NCBI RefSeq assembly: GCF_001021975.1
Contig: NZ_CP009928.1
Location: 4,468,001-4,532,000 of the forward strand
Direction: 5' to 3'
DNA length: 64,000 nucleotides
Source of the DNA: Chryseobacterium gallinarum
Lineage (GTDB): Bacteria > Bacteroidota > Bacteroidia > Flavobacteriales > Weeksellaceae
A program made the position numbers and the translations under genes. The notes below the pieces were generated by a model. The model did not search any database, had not been told where the DNA came from, and worked only from the letters and a program-made list of their open reading frames with translations. This document shows, piece after piece, positions 35,479 to 44,532 of this stretch; position 1 is the stretch's first letter, and every line of letters begins with the position of its first letter.

Positions 35479-35514
35479 AAAAGAGTCTGTCTCAAAAGTG
35501 AGACAGACTCTTTT
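35479..35514 (-). terminator. Terminator of the vWA gene, 16-bp stem
   Basis: AAAAGAGTCTGTCTCA and TGAGACAGACTCTTTT form a perfect 16-bp stem with an AAAG loop, 8 bp after the stop of the vWA gene. The CTCAAAAGTGAG tip recurs in other spacers (near 37130; a variant at 46169-46200). Confidence 0.88.
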
Positions 35515-35522
35515 TCCTATTG

Positions 35523-36923
35523 TTATTTTTTAATGACTTTTTCTGAGTATATTTCGTTTTTATCAGTTGTTACTCTTACCATGTAAACTCCTTCTTTACG
35601 AGCTGTCAGGTCTATTTCTATTTCTTTTTCTCCACGTACTATTTTATTAAAAACTGTATTTCCGGTCATATCGCTTACTTCCAATGTTCCTGATGTAATT
35701 TCTTTGTTCAGAATTGCTTTAAATAGTCCATGGGTAGGATTTGGGGTTAGTGTGATAAACTTTTCTTCCACGGAAGACCTTGCATTCAACGGTGTCTGGC
35801 AGCTCATATCAATGTCAAAGTCAAAATACGGGTATTTGTTCCAGCTATAAGCAACATTCCCATAAGAGTCAATCATCGTCAGCCTGAATTTATGCGGACC
35901 TGTTGATCCAGCAGACAATGCATCATCAAAGCTATAGGTAACAAAATTAAAAGTAAAAAAGTTTCCAGATAACACAGGATAAGCATTCACTGGATATACT
36001 GCGCCGGTCTGCAAATTAATCAGGTCCAATTTAAGCTCCTTCAAAGTGATTCCAGCCGGAAGATGATAATATCCCTGAAGGTCTGAAGTAGCATGTATAC
36101 ATTGCCCTGGCTCATAAAGAAAATCTATATTTCTGTCCGAAGAAACACATATGGTTTCTGCTAAATCTTTCCAGTAATTCGTTTCTCCTGCCATCATATG
36201 AAATCCGTTAGTTCTATTAAAATAAGACCTAGCATGACCATTACTTGGATCTTGGGCAACAGTTTCAAGTGGCCCGGTATACGATCCGTTAGGACTGGCA
36301 ATAGATGCGGCAGCCAGGATTGCATCATTGTTTGTATTAGCATGAATAACCGTAAACCTTATCCCTCTGTTAATTTTAAAATCCATCACATTTGCAAATG
36401 CCTCATAAGAACCATAATTGGCAGCAAAAGCAGGATTTACAAGATAAGAATTAAGGCCAGTTGAAGCTCTTTCTGCATCAGTAAATACAACAACCCTTGT
36501 TTGCTGCAATGAATTCAATGTTTTCTGGGGGCTTATAATATCAGGATTTGGAATTCCGTCTAAGGCATCTCCCACCAGGCCCATAGATTGTTGAAAATAA
36601 TCTCCGAAATCCAACCGGCGTTCAAAATTCTGTGCTGTAAAAAAATCATTGGTAAAATCAGATTCTATATAAATTAAGGGTTTATACACTCCTGTGTCAT
36701 TATCAAATACCCCAGTCCCATATTGTACCACTGCTACCCTGTTTTCAGGATTACAGGCGATAAGCTGTTCCATTAATTTAATAGCGCCACGCCTCATCAC
36801 TAAATATTCGGACTTATCCAGGGAACCTCCATTATCCAGCATAAAAATATAGTCAAGCTGTGCACTTAAAGTACCGCATGACATAAAAAATGTCATCAAG
36901 ACAAATAAAAATGTTTTTTTCAT
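35523..36923 (-). CDS. Secreted von Willebrand factor A protein with T9SS sorting domain
   Basis: 466 aa from the ATG 36921-36923, which gives the signal peptide MKKTFLFVLMTFFMSCGTLS; the longer frame upstream is AT-rich and hydrophobic and is rejected. The vWA domain is ~22-245: DYIFMLDNGGSLDKSEYL holds a MIDAS-like DxxGS, with NRVAVVQYGTGV and TRVVVFTDAERAS following. The last ~75 residues (LTPNPTHGLFKAIL ... EGVYMVRVTTDKNEIYSEKV) are a type A sorting domain that directs export through the type IX system and removal or anchoring at the surface. Probably an adhesin-like surface protein. Confidence 0.88.
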   Translation of the reverse strand: MKKTFLFVLMTFFMSCGTLSAQLDYIFMLDNGGSLDKSEYLVMRRGAIKLMEQLIACNPENRVAVVQYGTGVFDNDTGVYKPLIYIESDFTNDFFTAQNFERRLDFGDYFQQSMGLVGDALDGIPNPDIISPQKTLNSLQQTRVVVFTDAERASTGLNSYLVNPAFAANYGSYEAFANVMDFKINRGIRFTVIHANTNNDAILAAASIASPNGSYTGPLETVAQDPSNGHARSYFNRTNGFHMMAGETNYWKDLAETICVSSDRNIDFLYEPGQCIHATSDLQGYYHLPAGITLKELKLDLINLQTGAVYPVNAYPVLSGNFFTFNFVTYSFDDALSAGSTGPHKFRLTMIDSYGNVAYSWNKYPYFDFDIDMSCQTPLNARSSVEEKFITLTPNPTHGLFKAILNKEITSGTLEVSDMTGNTVFNKIVRGEKEIEIDLTARKEGVYMVRVTTDKNEIYSEKVIKK

Positions 36924-37201
36924 GATCATTATTTTATTAGTTGACCCTAAAAATAACACTTCTTTACTAATAAGAAAAAAATTAAATAAAAATTTATTTA
37001 TAATGTAAAATATAAATCTAAATATCAATAAAATAGAATATAAAAACACAACCTCTATGAAATAGCAATTGTTTTGGTAATTATTTTAATGAATAATCTT
37101 TTTAGCTTATAATTATTATAATTAATAGAAGCAGTCCCAAAAGTGAGATAATCTTTTATATTTACAAAAAGATTGCCCTTCTTGAGACCGCCGCTTATTG
37201 A

Positions 37202-37242
37202 GTATTTTAAAATACAGCCCCATGCAACTTGTTATTTCTGCA
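37202..37242 (-). other. Palindrome and hairpin downstream of the SGNH hydrolase
   Basis: GTATTTTAAAATAC (37202-37215) is a perfect 14-nt palindrome. Next to it CCCATGCA and TGCACGGG arms (about 37219-37245) can fold with one G-T pair. They lie 25-65 bp after the SGNH hydrolase stop; termination is possible but no T-run is present. Confidence 0.35.
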
Positions 37243-37267
37243 CGGGTTCGTAATAAAAAATGAACCG

Positions 37268-37897
37268 TTATATATATCTTTCAATAATGGGTATGGCTAC
37301 TTCAGCCATCATTCCGTATCCTTTTTCATTGGGATGGACTCCATCTGCAGAAAGCAGAATTTCTTTATCCCTTATCAATGCTGAATAAAAATCAATATAC
37401 CCCAAAGAGTAATCTGCAGCAATACTTTTAAGAATTTCATTATAAGCAATCACCTCTTCATTTGACCTTAATTTTCCCGAGCCCGTCACTACTCCATCAA
37501 TATTTTTAGAAACAGGAAGAATACTTACCAGATAAATATCGCTTGAAAATTGTTTGGCCTGCTGAACAGCAGTGATGATATTATTTTTAAATTTTCCAGG
37601 ATCTACTACCTGTACTCCGTCTTTTATAGCCAGATCATTGGCTCCGTAGCTTATGAAAACCAGATTCCCGTCTGCGGAATTTCTTGCGCTTAATTCTGCA
37701 GGCATCCGCTTCAATAAACCTTCTGTTGTTTCTCCACCGATTCCCAAATTGAATAAGATCAGTTCATGCCCATTTCCTTCATGAAATTTCTGAAGGGCAT
37801 ATCTCTTTAAAATATCTACCCAACCTCCAAAAACGCCATCATATTCTCCATACGTTATACTGTCTCCAAAGAACAGTCCATATACTATTTTCTTCAT
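37268..37897 (-). CDS. SGNH/GDSL-type esterase
   Basis: 209 aa. Block I GDSITYGEYD places the nucleophile at S13, block II has FNLGIGGETTEGLL, block III FISYGANDLAI (Asn of the oxyanion hole) and block V ADGVHPNEKGYGMMAE (Asp/His). This is a complete SGNH hydrolase. There is no signal peptide, so it is probably cytosolic, resembling TesA/lipolytic enzymes without a leader. Ester substrate unknown. It is not in an obvious operon. Confidence 0.9.
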   Translation of the reverse strand: MKKIVYGLFFGDSITYGEYDGVFGGWVDILKRYALQKFHEGNGHELILFNLGIGGETTEGLLKRMPAELSARNSADGNLVFISYGANDLAIKDGVQVVDPGKFKNNIITAVQQAKQFSSDIYLVSILPVSKNIDGVVTGSGKLRSNEEVIAYNEILKSIAADYSLGYIDFYSALIRDKEILLSADGVHPNEKGYGMMAEVAIPIIERYI

Positions 37898-37966
37898 TCA
37901 ATTAATTCTTTGTTTATTGATTTTTGCTTCTTACCCAAAGCTTCTAATTATTTTTCAAAGTAAGAT

Positions 37967-38000
37967 AAAAATCTGCTAAATCAGCCTAATCTGCGAGAGA
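37967..38000. repeat. GCAGATT-type dispersed repeat
   Basis: On the minus strand it reads CTCTCGCAGATTAGGCTGATT then TAGCAGATTTT, i.e. three ~9-nt GCAGATTnn units after CTCTCG. A related, longer inverted copy is at 50626-50706. It is in the 281-bp spacer between the SGNH and barstar genes. Confidence 0.45.
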
Positions 38001-38122
38001 TTTTTTATGACAGGATGTATTGATAAGATTTTAAACCATTAAGATTTCTATGTTGATGATTCTTTAGATTTTAGATACTAAGATAGAATCAACAAGTTGA
38101 TTGGATAAATTGGTGGTATTTC

Positions 38123-38155
38123 AAACCTTATAGGTTTTTGAAACCTATAAGGTTT
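38123..38155. repeat. Perfect 15-bp-stem hairpin
   Basis: AAACCTTATAGGTTT, loop TTG, AAACCTATAAGGTTT. It lies 24 bp after the barstar gene end (minus strand). It might terminate that transcript, but the absence of a T-run and the symmetric AAACC ends look more like a dispersed palindromic repeat. Confidence 0.65.
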
Positions 38156-38178
38156 AATTAAGGAGTATTGATGATTCA

Positions 38179-38559
38179 TCAATCTAATTTCAGGATAATA
38201 TTCCTGTGCGATTCGATAATTTCCACCAGAATTTCAAATAATGTTTGCCCTTTTCCTTCCGTTAGATCCTTTAGCTTTTGCCGGACCAATTCTATATTGA
38301 AAGGCTTACCTTTCCTGATTTTATTTTCGTAAAATTCTTTAGTTGCTATGAGCCCTAAATCCTTTCTTGATTTTTCTGACTCTTCCCACAGGATCTCAAT
38401 TTCCTCATGACTTTCAAATATACCAAAACCTCCATAAAGGATATCATTAAACCCATCTAAGGTTCCTACTTTCCAATCGGTGTCTTTCATTAAGACCTTT
38501 GAAATTTCTTCGTAAAAACCCTCTAAAGACGAAAAATGACCGCCATGAATGACGATCAT
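38179..38559 (-). CDS. Barstar family (ribonuclease inhibitor) protein
   Basis: 126 aa from the ATG 38557-38559 (MIVIHGGHFSSLEGFYEEIS). An in-frame GTG at 38592 would overlap purL and add 11 unrelated residues. The N-terminal half is barstar-like: VIHGGHFSSLEGFYEEISKV, WKVGTLDGFNDILYGGFG with the acidic helix-loop that blocks barnase. The rest is helical (FNIELVRQKLKDLTEGKGQT). No barnase-type RNase gene is nearby, so its partner is unknown. It begins 13 bp after purL and is probably co-transcribed. Confidence 0.82.
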   Translation of the reverse strand: MIVIHGGHFSSLEGFYEEISKVLMKDTDWKVGTLDGFNDILYGGFGIFESHEEIEILWEESEKSRKDLGLIATKEFYENKIRKGKPFNIELVRQKLKDLTEGKGQTLFEILVEIIESHRNIILKLD

Positions 38560-38572
38560 TTTTCTTGTATTG

Positions 38573-41500
38573 TTATTTGAAGTATTCAACACCGTTTTTG
38601 AATATGTTGTGATAATTCGCGGTTGGTATGTTTCTCATAAGACCTTCCGTAAATCGTTCCGGGTGTCCCATTCTTCCGTAGATCTTTCCGCATGGGCTGG
38701 TAACTCCTTCAATTCCGAATAATGAATTGTTCGGGTTGAACGGCATTCCGTGAGCAATATTTCCATCAAAATCGATGTACTGCGTTGCGATCTGCCCGTT
38801 TTCATATAACTTTTTGATTTCTTCTTCCGAAGCCATGAAACGTCCTTCTCCGTGAGAAATCGGAATGGTGAAAATCTGATCTTTCATTCCCTTTAACCAT
38901 GGGCTTTCGTCATTCACTACCTTTACCGTTACCATCTGAGAAATATGTCTTCTGATAGCGTTGTGAGCCAGGGTCGGAGAATTTTCATCCAGATCCTTGA
39001 TTCTTCCGTAAGGCAATAATCCTGATTTAACCAAAGCCTGGAAACCGTTACAGATCCCGATGATCATACCGTCTCTGTCTAATAGTTCATGAACTGCATT
39101 TCTCATTTTGTCGTTCTTTAAAACGTTGACAATGAATTTCGCAGAACCATCCGGCTCATCACCTGCTGAGAAACCTCCTGAGAAGGCAAGAATCTGTGAA
39201 GTTCTGATCTCTTCTACCCATGCATCAATGCTTTCATCCAGCAATTGGTGACTGATATTGATTAAAGGTAAGCTGCTTACTACAGCGCCTTCTTTCTGGA
39301 ATGCATTTAAAGTGTCGTACTCGCAGTTGGTTCCCGGGAATACCGGAGCAAATACTTTAGGCTGTGCAATTCCGTGTTTTTTGATGATGATATTTCTTGG
39401 ATTGATGGAGTTTGATTTTTCATCAATTTCCACTGTTATCTTTTCTTTTTCTACTGTTGGGAAAAGGTTTTCGAATGTACTTGTATAAGCAGACACTAGA
39501 TTCAAGATGCTAGACTCAAGACCATTGATCTTTAAGATCCCTGAATCTTTTACTTCCCCTATTAATTGAAGAGATACATTACTTAGTTCTTCCGTAGCTT
39601 CGATGATCAGGCTACCGATATTTTTAGATAGCAATACATTTTCATCAGCATTGATTTCAGCTCCCAATCTGTTTCCGAAACTCATTTTTGCCAGTGCTAC
39701 AGCTACTCCACCGTCTTTTACTGTTTTTACAGAAACGATTTTTCCTGATTTGATGTTTTCAAAGATGAATTCATAAATATCTTTTAAAGCATCATAGTTC
39801 GGAAGACCGTTTTCCTGAGCGATATGGTTGAAGAAATATACTTTGTTTCCTGCAGCTTTAAATTCAGGAGAAATGATATTTTGTTTCTCACCGTTGGCAC
39901 ATGCAAAAGAAATCAACGTTGGCGGTACATTCAGATCCTGATAAGTACCACTCATGGAATCTTTACCTCCGATTGCCGCTAATCCAAGGTTGATCTGTGC
40001 ATCATAAGCACCCAGGAGGGAAGCTAAAGGTTTACCCCATTTTTCAGGAGCCTGACCAAGTTTTTCAAAATATTCCTGGAAGCTTAATCTGATGTTTTTA
40101 TAATCACCTCCCATGGCAACAATCTTCGCCACACTTTCTACTACTGCGTAAGATGCTCCCAATAATGAGTTTTGTTTTGAGATTTCAGCATCGAATCCCC
40201 AGCTTGCAAGGGAAACCGTTTTGATATCTTTTGCGCCTAAGACCGGAAGTGTCTGCACACTTCCTTCCATCAGGGTTTGCTGATATTTTCCTCCTAAAGG
40301 CATCGCAACAGTTGTTCCTCCTACGGAAGAGTCAAACATTTCCAATAGTCCTTTTTGGGAAGCTACGTTTTTATCTTTTAAAGTATTCAGGAAGTTTTCT
40401 TCGTTGAATGCCTTAGTTTCTGCTTTTACTTCTTCAAGATGATTGATTTTTACTTCCTGGGATTTTGAACATCCGTTGGTATCAAGGAATGCTCTTGAAA
40501 GGTCAACAATTTTGTCTCCTTTCCAGAACATCTGCATTCTTCCTGAGTCTGTCACTTTTGCTACTTCTACGGCTACAATGTTTTCAGCTTCACAGAATTT
40601 GATAAACTTTTCTTTGTCTTTCGGATCTACTACAACGGCCATTCTTTCCTGAGATTCGGAAATAGCCAGTTCTGTTCCGTTTAATCCTTCATATTTTAAT
40701 GGTAATACATCAAGATTTACTTCTAAAGAGTCTGCAATTTCACCAATCGCTACGGAAACTCCTCCAGCACCAAAATCGTTTGACTTTTTGATAAGTCTTG
40801 TCAGTTCAGGGTTTCTGAACAGTCTCTGGATTTTACGTTCTTCTACGGCATTTCCTTTCTGAACTTCTGAGCTCATGGTATGGATAGAAGTCTCGTCCTG
40901 TTCTTTTGAACTTCCGCTTGCTCCTCCAACTCCGTCACGGCCTGTTGCACCTCCTAAAATGATAATTGAATCACCGTTTGCAGGTTTTTCACGTCTTACC
41001 CAATCTACAGGAACAGCTCCGGTAACGAAACCAACTTCCATTCTTTTGGCTTTATATCCTTCATCATAAATTTCAGAAACCATCGTGGTTGCAAGACCAA
41101 TCTGGTTCCCGTAAGATGAATATCCGTTCGCAGCTTGTTTCGTGATTGTTTTTTGAGGTAACTTCCCTGGTAATGTTTTATCTACTGATTCTAAAACATC
41201 TGCAGCCCCTGTTAATCTCATGGCCTGGAATACAAAAGATCTTCCGGACAATGGATCCCTGATCGCACCTCCTAAACACGTTGATGCTCCGCCAAAGGGT
41301 TCAATTTCCGTTGGGTGATTGTGTGTTTCGTTTTTGAATAATAAATACCAAGGTTCTTTTTTACCGTCGTATTCTGCTTCAATCTGGATGGTACAAGCGT
41401 TGATCTCATCAGAAATCACAAGGTTATCCAGATTGCCTGTTTTATGGAAATATTTACCACATACTGTTGCCAGGTCCATTAAAGAGATTGGCTTCAGCTC

Positions 41501-42268
41501 ACGGCCTAAGAATTTTCTTTTTTCGATATAGTCATTGAAAATAGTTTCCAATGTATGTTTGAATTTTCCTTCAAACTGAATGTCTGACAATTCTGTTTCG
41601 AAAGTCGTGTGACGACAGTGATCGCTCCAGTAAGTATCTAATACTTTCAGTTCAGTTTCTGTAGGGTTTCTTTCTTCAGTTTTAAAATATTCCTGGATGA
41701 ATTTCAGGTCATCTAATCCTAATGCAAAACCGTGATTGTTATAGAAATTTTCAAGTTCAGCATCGTTGAAATTGATGAAATTTTCGTGGATGATTACTTT
41801 TGAAGGGGTTTCATCAGCAGGAATATCCAGTACAGACAGGTCTTTTTCCTGAGATTCCACTTTATTGATCAAAAGGTCTTTGATTTTCACCAAATCAGCT
41901 TCTGTAACTCCTTCAAATTCGATCAGCTTTCCACTTCTTACTTTTGACTTTTCATTCTCTGTTAATAAAGCGATACACTGTTGTGCAGAGTCTGCTCTCT
42001 GATCGTACTGACCAGGCAGGAACTCCATTGCGAAGTGGATGCTTTTTGCAGGGTTTTCTGTATGTAAAATATCAGTCACAGGATCTACGAAAGTGTTGTT
42101 CACTACTTTTTCGAATTCCCCGTCATTCAAGTTAAAAATATCATACACATTGTAGACTTTCACACTTTGAATTGCCGGAACAACTGCTTTTACTTCATCA
42201 AAAATTTTTGGACTTTCAACATCGAAAATTCCTCTTTTTTCTACGAAAATTCTTTTGTTATTAGACAT
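38573..42268 (-). CDS. purL: Phosphoribosylformylglycinamidine synthase (large single-chain PurL)
   Basis: 1231 aa. Fourth step of purine synthesis, FGAR to FGAM, using Gln and ATP. Order: PurS-like N-terminus, linker with VLDTYWSDHCRHTTFETELS near 205, two AIR-synthase-like halves (KNETHNHPTEIEPFGGASTC near 310; LGLAAIGGKDSMSGTYQDL near 770) and a class I glutamine amidotransferase at the C-terminus. The latter has LAFSGGFSAGDEPDG, nucleophile Cys in IGICNGFQALV and His/Glu in ISHGEGRFMA. The full-length fused form found in Bacteroidota and Gammaproteobacteria. Its start lies next to a DUF1016 gene flanked by direct repeats. Confidence 0.98.
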   Translation of the reverse strand: MSNNKRIFVEKRGIFDVESPKIFDEVKAVVPAIQSVKVYNVYDIFNLNDGEFEKVVNNTFVDPVTDILHTENPAKSIHFAMEFLPGQYDQRADSAQQCIALLTENEKSKVRSGKLIEFEGVTEADLVKIKDLLINKVESQEKDLSVLDIPADETPSKVIIHENFINFNDAELENFYNNHGFALGLDDLKFIQEYFKTEERNPTETELKVLDTYWSDHCRHTTFETELSDIQFEGKFKHTLETIFNDYIEKRKFLGRELKPISLMDLATVCGKYFHKTGNLDNLVISDEINACTIQIEAEYDGKKEPWYLLFKNETHNHPTEIEPFGGASTCLGGAIRDPLSGRSFVFQAMRLTGAADVLESVDKTLPGKLPQKTITKQAANGYSSYGNQIGLATTMVSEIYDEGYKAKRMEVGFVTGAVPVDWVRREKPANGDSIIILGGATGRDGVGGASGSSKEQDETSIHTMSSEVQKGNAVEERKIQRLFRNPELTRLIKKSNDFGAGGVSVAIGEIADSLEVNLDVLPLKYEGLNGTELAISESQERMAVVVDPKDKEKFIKFCEAENIVAVEVAKVTDSGRMQMFWKGDKIVDLSRAFLDTNGCSKSQEVKINHLEEVKAETKAFNEENFLNTLKDKNVASQKGLLEMFDSSVGGTTVAMPLGGKYQQTLMEGSVQTLPVLGAKDIKTVSLASWGFDAEISKQNSLLGASYAVVESVAKIVAMGGDYKNIRLSFQEYFEKLGQAPEKWGKPLASLLGAYDAQINLGLAAIGGKDSMSGTYQDLNVPPTLISFACANGEKQNIISPEFKAAGNKVYFFNHIAQENGLPNYDALKDIYEFIFENIKSGKIVSVKTVKDGGVAVALAKMSFGNRLGAEINADENVLLSKNIGSLIIEATEELSNVSLQLIGEVKDSGILKINGLESSILNLVSAYTSTFENLFPTVEKEKITVEIDEKSNSINPRNIIIKKHGIAQPKVFAPVFPGTNCEYDTLNAFQKEGAVVSSLPLINISHQLLDESIDAWVEEIRTSQILAFSGGFSAGDEPDGSAKFIVNVLKNDKMRNAVHELLDRDGMIIGICNGFQALVKSGLLPYGRIKDLDENSPTLAHNAIRRHISQMVTVKVVNDESPWLKGMKDQIFTIPISHGEGRFMASEEEIKKLYENGQIATQYIDFDGNIAHGMPFNPNNSLFGIEGVTSPCGKIYGRMGHPERFTEGLMRNIPTANYHNIFKNGVEYFK

Positions 42269-42284
42269 TAGATGTCAGATTTTA
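42268..42284. repeat. Direct repeat, left copy (flanks DUF1016 gene)
   Basis: TTAGATGTCAGATTTTA; it matches TTAAATGTCAGATTTTA at 43332-43348 with one mismatch. It starts at the first base of purL and contains the stop of the DUF1016 gene. Confidence 0.6.
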
Positions 42285-43322
42285 TTTAATATTAGATTTA
42301 TATTCAAATTTATTTCTTGCTATCTCTATTGAACGATTCAATTTTTCAAGCAAAATTCTTTCCGGAGGTAAGATAAGTAAATATTCTGCAATTTTTATAT
42401 TATCTCCTTCGAGATTCATCAGTTCTATATGTTCGGTATTTTTTCCGGAGCAAAGAATTAAACCAATCGGTGGGTTTTCCCCTTCTACTTTTTCATATTT
42501 GTTAAGATAGGAAAGATACAGCTCCATTTGTCCTTTATGGCCAGCCTCAAATTCTCCTAATTTCAGTTCGATAACAACCAGAGATTTCAGTTTTCTATGA
42601 TAGAAAAGCAAATCTATGTAATAATCTCTGTTATCAATCGTGATTCTTTTTTGCCTTGAAAGAAATGCAAAATCGCTTCCTAATTCAGAAATAAATTTTT
42701 GAAGTTCCACAATAATAGATTCTTCTAAATCTTTTTCAGAAAAAGTGTCTTTCAATTCTAAAAAATCAAGGAAATAAGGATCTTTAAAAACCAGATCAGG
42801 ATTTAAAATATTATTTTCAGACCAATTTTTAAGTTCGTTGTTAATGATTTCTTCGGGCTTTTTACTTATTGCAGTACGTTCAAAAAGCAAAGAATTTATT
42901 TTTTCTTTTAAAGTTCTGACACTCCAATTTTCAATTTTACAAACTTCGAGATAGAAGTTTCTCTTAGTATCTTCCGAGATGGGAATAAGAAGTAAAAAAT
43001 GTGTCCATGATAATTGTCGCATCGCTGATGCGACAATCTCAAAGTTATTAAAGACTGATGCAAACTGCATCATTTTTCGAATATTTTTTTCAGAAAAGGA
43101 ACTTCCAAATTCTACGGTAAGATGTTGAGCAATTTGTAAAATTACTTCTTTACCATACTCTGCCCTTTTATTCCCCAGAACATCTTCATTTATTCTCTGT
43201 CCAATTTTCCAGTACAAAACCACCATTGCCGAATTCACCTGAACAGCGACCTGACTTTTTGTCTTATCAACCAGTTCTTTTAAATCGGTAATTAATTGTT
43301 GATGATCCTGATTCTGTAACAT
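42282..43322 (-). CDS. DUF1016 / YhcG-type PD-(D/E)XK nuclease domain protein
   Basis: 346 aa. N-terminal DUF1016 helical domain (~10-180): VVLYWKIGQRINEDVLGNKR, AEYGKEVILQIAQHLTVEFG, FSEKNIRKMMQFASVF and SWTHFLLLIPI. The C-terminal PD-(D/E)XK nuclease domain has DNRDYYIDLLFYHRKLKSLV then VIELKLGEFEAGHKGQMELY, giving the D-x(n)-ExK active site, and ends near ILPPERILLEKL. Family members (RpnC-like, YhcG) are linked to recombination and mobile DNA, often in defence or accessory loci. It sits between purL (13 bp) and the WG gene, and 17-nt direct repeats flank it, so it may be an insertion. Confidence 0.93.
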   Translation of the reverse strand: MLQNQDHQQLITDLKELVDKTKSQVAVQVNSAMVVLYWKIGQRINEDVLGNKRAEYGKEVILQIAQHLTVEFGSSFSEKNIRKMMQFASVFNNFEIVASAMRQLSWTHFLLLIPISEDTKRNFYLEVCKIENWSVRTLKEKINSLLFERTAISKKPEEIINNELKNWSENNILNPDLVFKDPYFLDFLELKDTFSEKDLEESIIVELQKFISELGSDFAFLSRQKRITIDNRDYYIDLLFYHRKLKSLVVIELKLGEFEAGHKGQMELYLSYLNKYEKVEGENPPIGLILCSGKNTEHIELMNLEGDNIKIAEYLLILPPERILLEKLNRSIEIARNKFEYKSNIK

Positions 43323-43331
43323 TATTAAAAA

Positions 43332-43348
43332 TTAAATGTCAGATTTTA
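43332..43348. repeat. Direct repeat, right copy (flanks DUF1016 gene)
   Basis: TTAAATGTCAGATTTTA; 16 of 17 bases match 42268-42284. It lies 9 bp upstream of the DUF1016 start codon. Confidence 0.6.
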
Positions 43349-43404
43349 ATATTTTCTTTTTACTTTTTTGGGTTAAAGTTTCTTTCTTTAAACCCATGTA
43401 TATT

Positions 43405-43428
43405 GGAAATTTTTTTTCAAAAATTTCC
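43405..43428. other. 10-bp hairpin upstream of DUF1016 gene
   Basis: GGAAATTTTT / AAAAATTTCC with a TTTC loop, in the 185-bp spacer before the WG-repeat gene. No T-run of its own on the minus strand beyond the stem; role unclear. Confidence 0.4.
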
Positions 43429-43507
43429 TACAACTATTATTCTTTACAAATTTAAAGGAATAAGTCATATGTTCTTCAAATTTGAACTGCCGAATTTCCA
43501 ATTTATA

Positions 43508-44488
43508 TTATTTATTGATAAATTTATTCGGATTGTCCTTATGCTCTTTCTGAAAGTCTTCTGCATTTTTTATTTCTTCTTTCAGCCAGTTTTCAAAAAG
43601 AACTTTTTTTTCGTTAAAATCCTCAATGGCATAAAATGTTTTACCATCTTCTGAAACCAGGAATTTAAAACGATACAGTGTACCCAGATCTTTTTTCCTG
43701 TAATCATACGCGTTTACCTGGTAATATGGAAAATTTTCTTTAGGTCTTTCTACGATTTCAAAAAACAGTTTCTTTTCATCATCAGAAAATGTGTTATAAA
43801 CATTGACGTAATAAATATCTGAGAGCTTTTTATTCTGTTTTTCAAAAAATTGAAGAATATTTTTTTCTTTCCCGCTGTAGGAAAACGGATATGGATAATA
43901 TTTCCCATCAATCTCAATGTCTTCCCCTGATTGTTTTGCAAGCGGCTGAACGGTTTGCCCTCTGGTATTCATCACGCCCCATTTTCCACCTACAATTGCT
44001 TTGTGCTCATCATTGGTTTTCTCCCAGTCACACCCATCGCAAAAAGAGGCATAGCCATAATTAAACGGTGAGACGAAATCATGTTCCGGTTCTATAACTG
44101 TCTTTGCGTTTCTATCTACAAAACCTATTTTACCGTTTTTAACAAATCTTCTTACACCTTCGGAAAAATAATCCGCTCCATTATCATAAGAATAAGGTTG
44201 ATAAAGAAGCTTTCCCTTTTCATCAAAAACAACTCCCCAAGCATTTTTCTCTACTTCACTTTTGTTAGCTAAAGAGGAGTCAATAAAAATTGTATTATTT
44301 ACACTTTTAACCAATTCACCGTTTTTCACTCCGGTAAGATTGATAAACTGTGCAGGAATAATGATTTCTCCCTTTTTATTTTTTACTCCAACTAAATTAT
44401 CTTTGGAAATAAAATACTTTAATACATCTTTTCCCTGAGAAAAAGAAAGTACAGGAATCATTACAACGAATAGAAGCGTCTTTTTCAT
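43508..44488 (-). CDS. Secreted WG-repeat protein
   Basis: 326 aa from the ATG 44486-44488, giving the signal MKKTLLFVVMIPVLSFSQ; an earlier start adds 13 unrelated residues. At least four WG-type repeats can be seen: NLVGVKNKKGEIIIPAQF near 29, WGVVFDEKGKLLYQPYSY near 84, KIGFVDRNAKTVIEPEHDF near 119 and KWGVMNTRGQTVQPLAK near 168. The rest is beta-rich, ending with a helical Lys-rich tail. The role is unknown; WG proteins are often surface or periplasmic. It lies 44 bp after purB. Confidence 0.85.
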   Translation of the reverse strand: MKKTLLFVVMIPVLSFSQGKDVLKYFISKDNLVGVKNKKGEIIIPAQFINLTGVKNGELVKSVNNTIFIDSSLANKSEVEKNAWGVVFDEKGKLLYQPYSYDNGADYFSEGVRRFVKNGKIGFVDRNAKTVIEPEHDFVSPFNYGYASFCDGCDWEKTNDEHKAIVGGKWGVMNTRGQTVQPLAKQSGEDIEIDGKYYPYPFSYSGKEKNILQFFEKQNKKLSDIYYVNVYNTFSDDEKKLFFEIVERPKENFPYYQVNAYDYRKKDLGTLYRFKFLVSEDGKTFYAIEDFNEKKVLFENWLKEEIKNAEDFQKEHKDNPNKFINK

Positions 44489-44532
44489 GGTTGGATTAAA
44501 TAAAATATGCAGCCCAAAAGACTGCATATATT

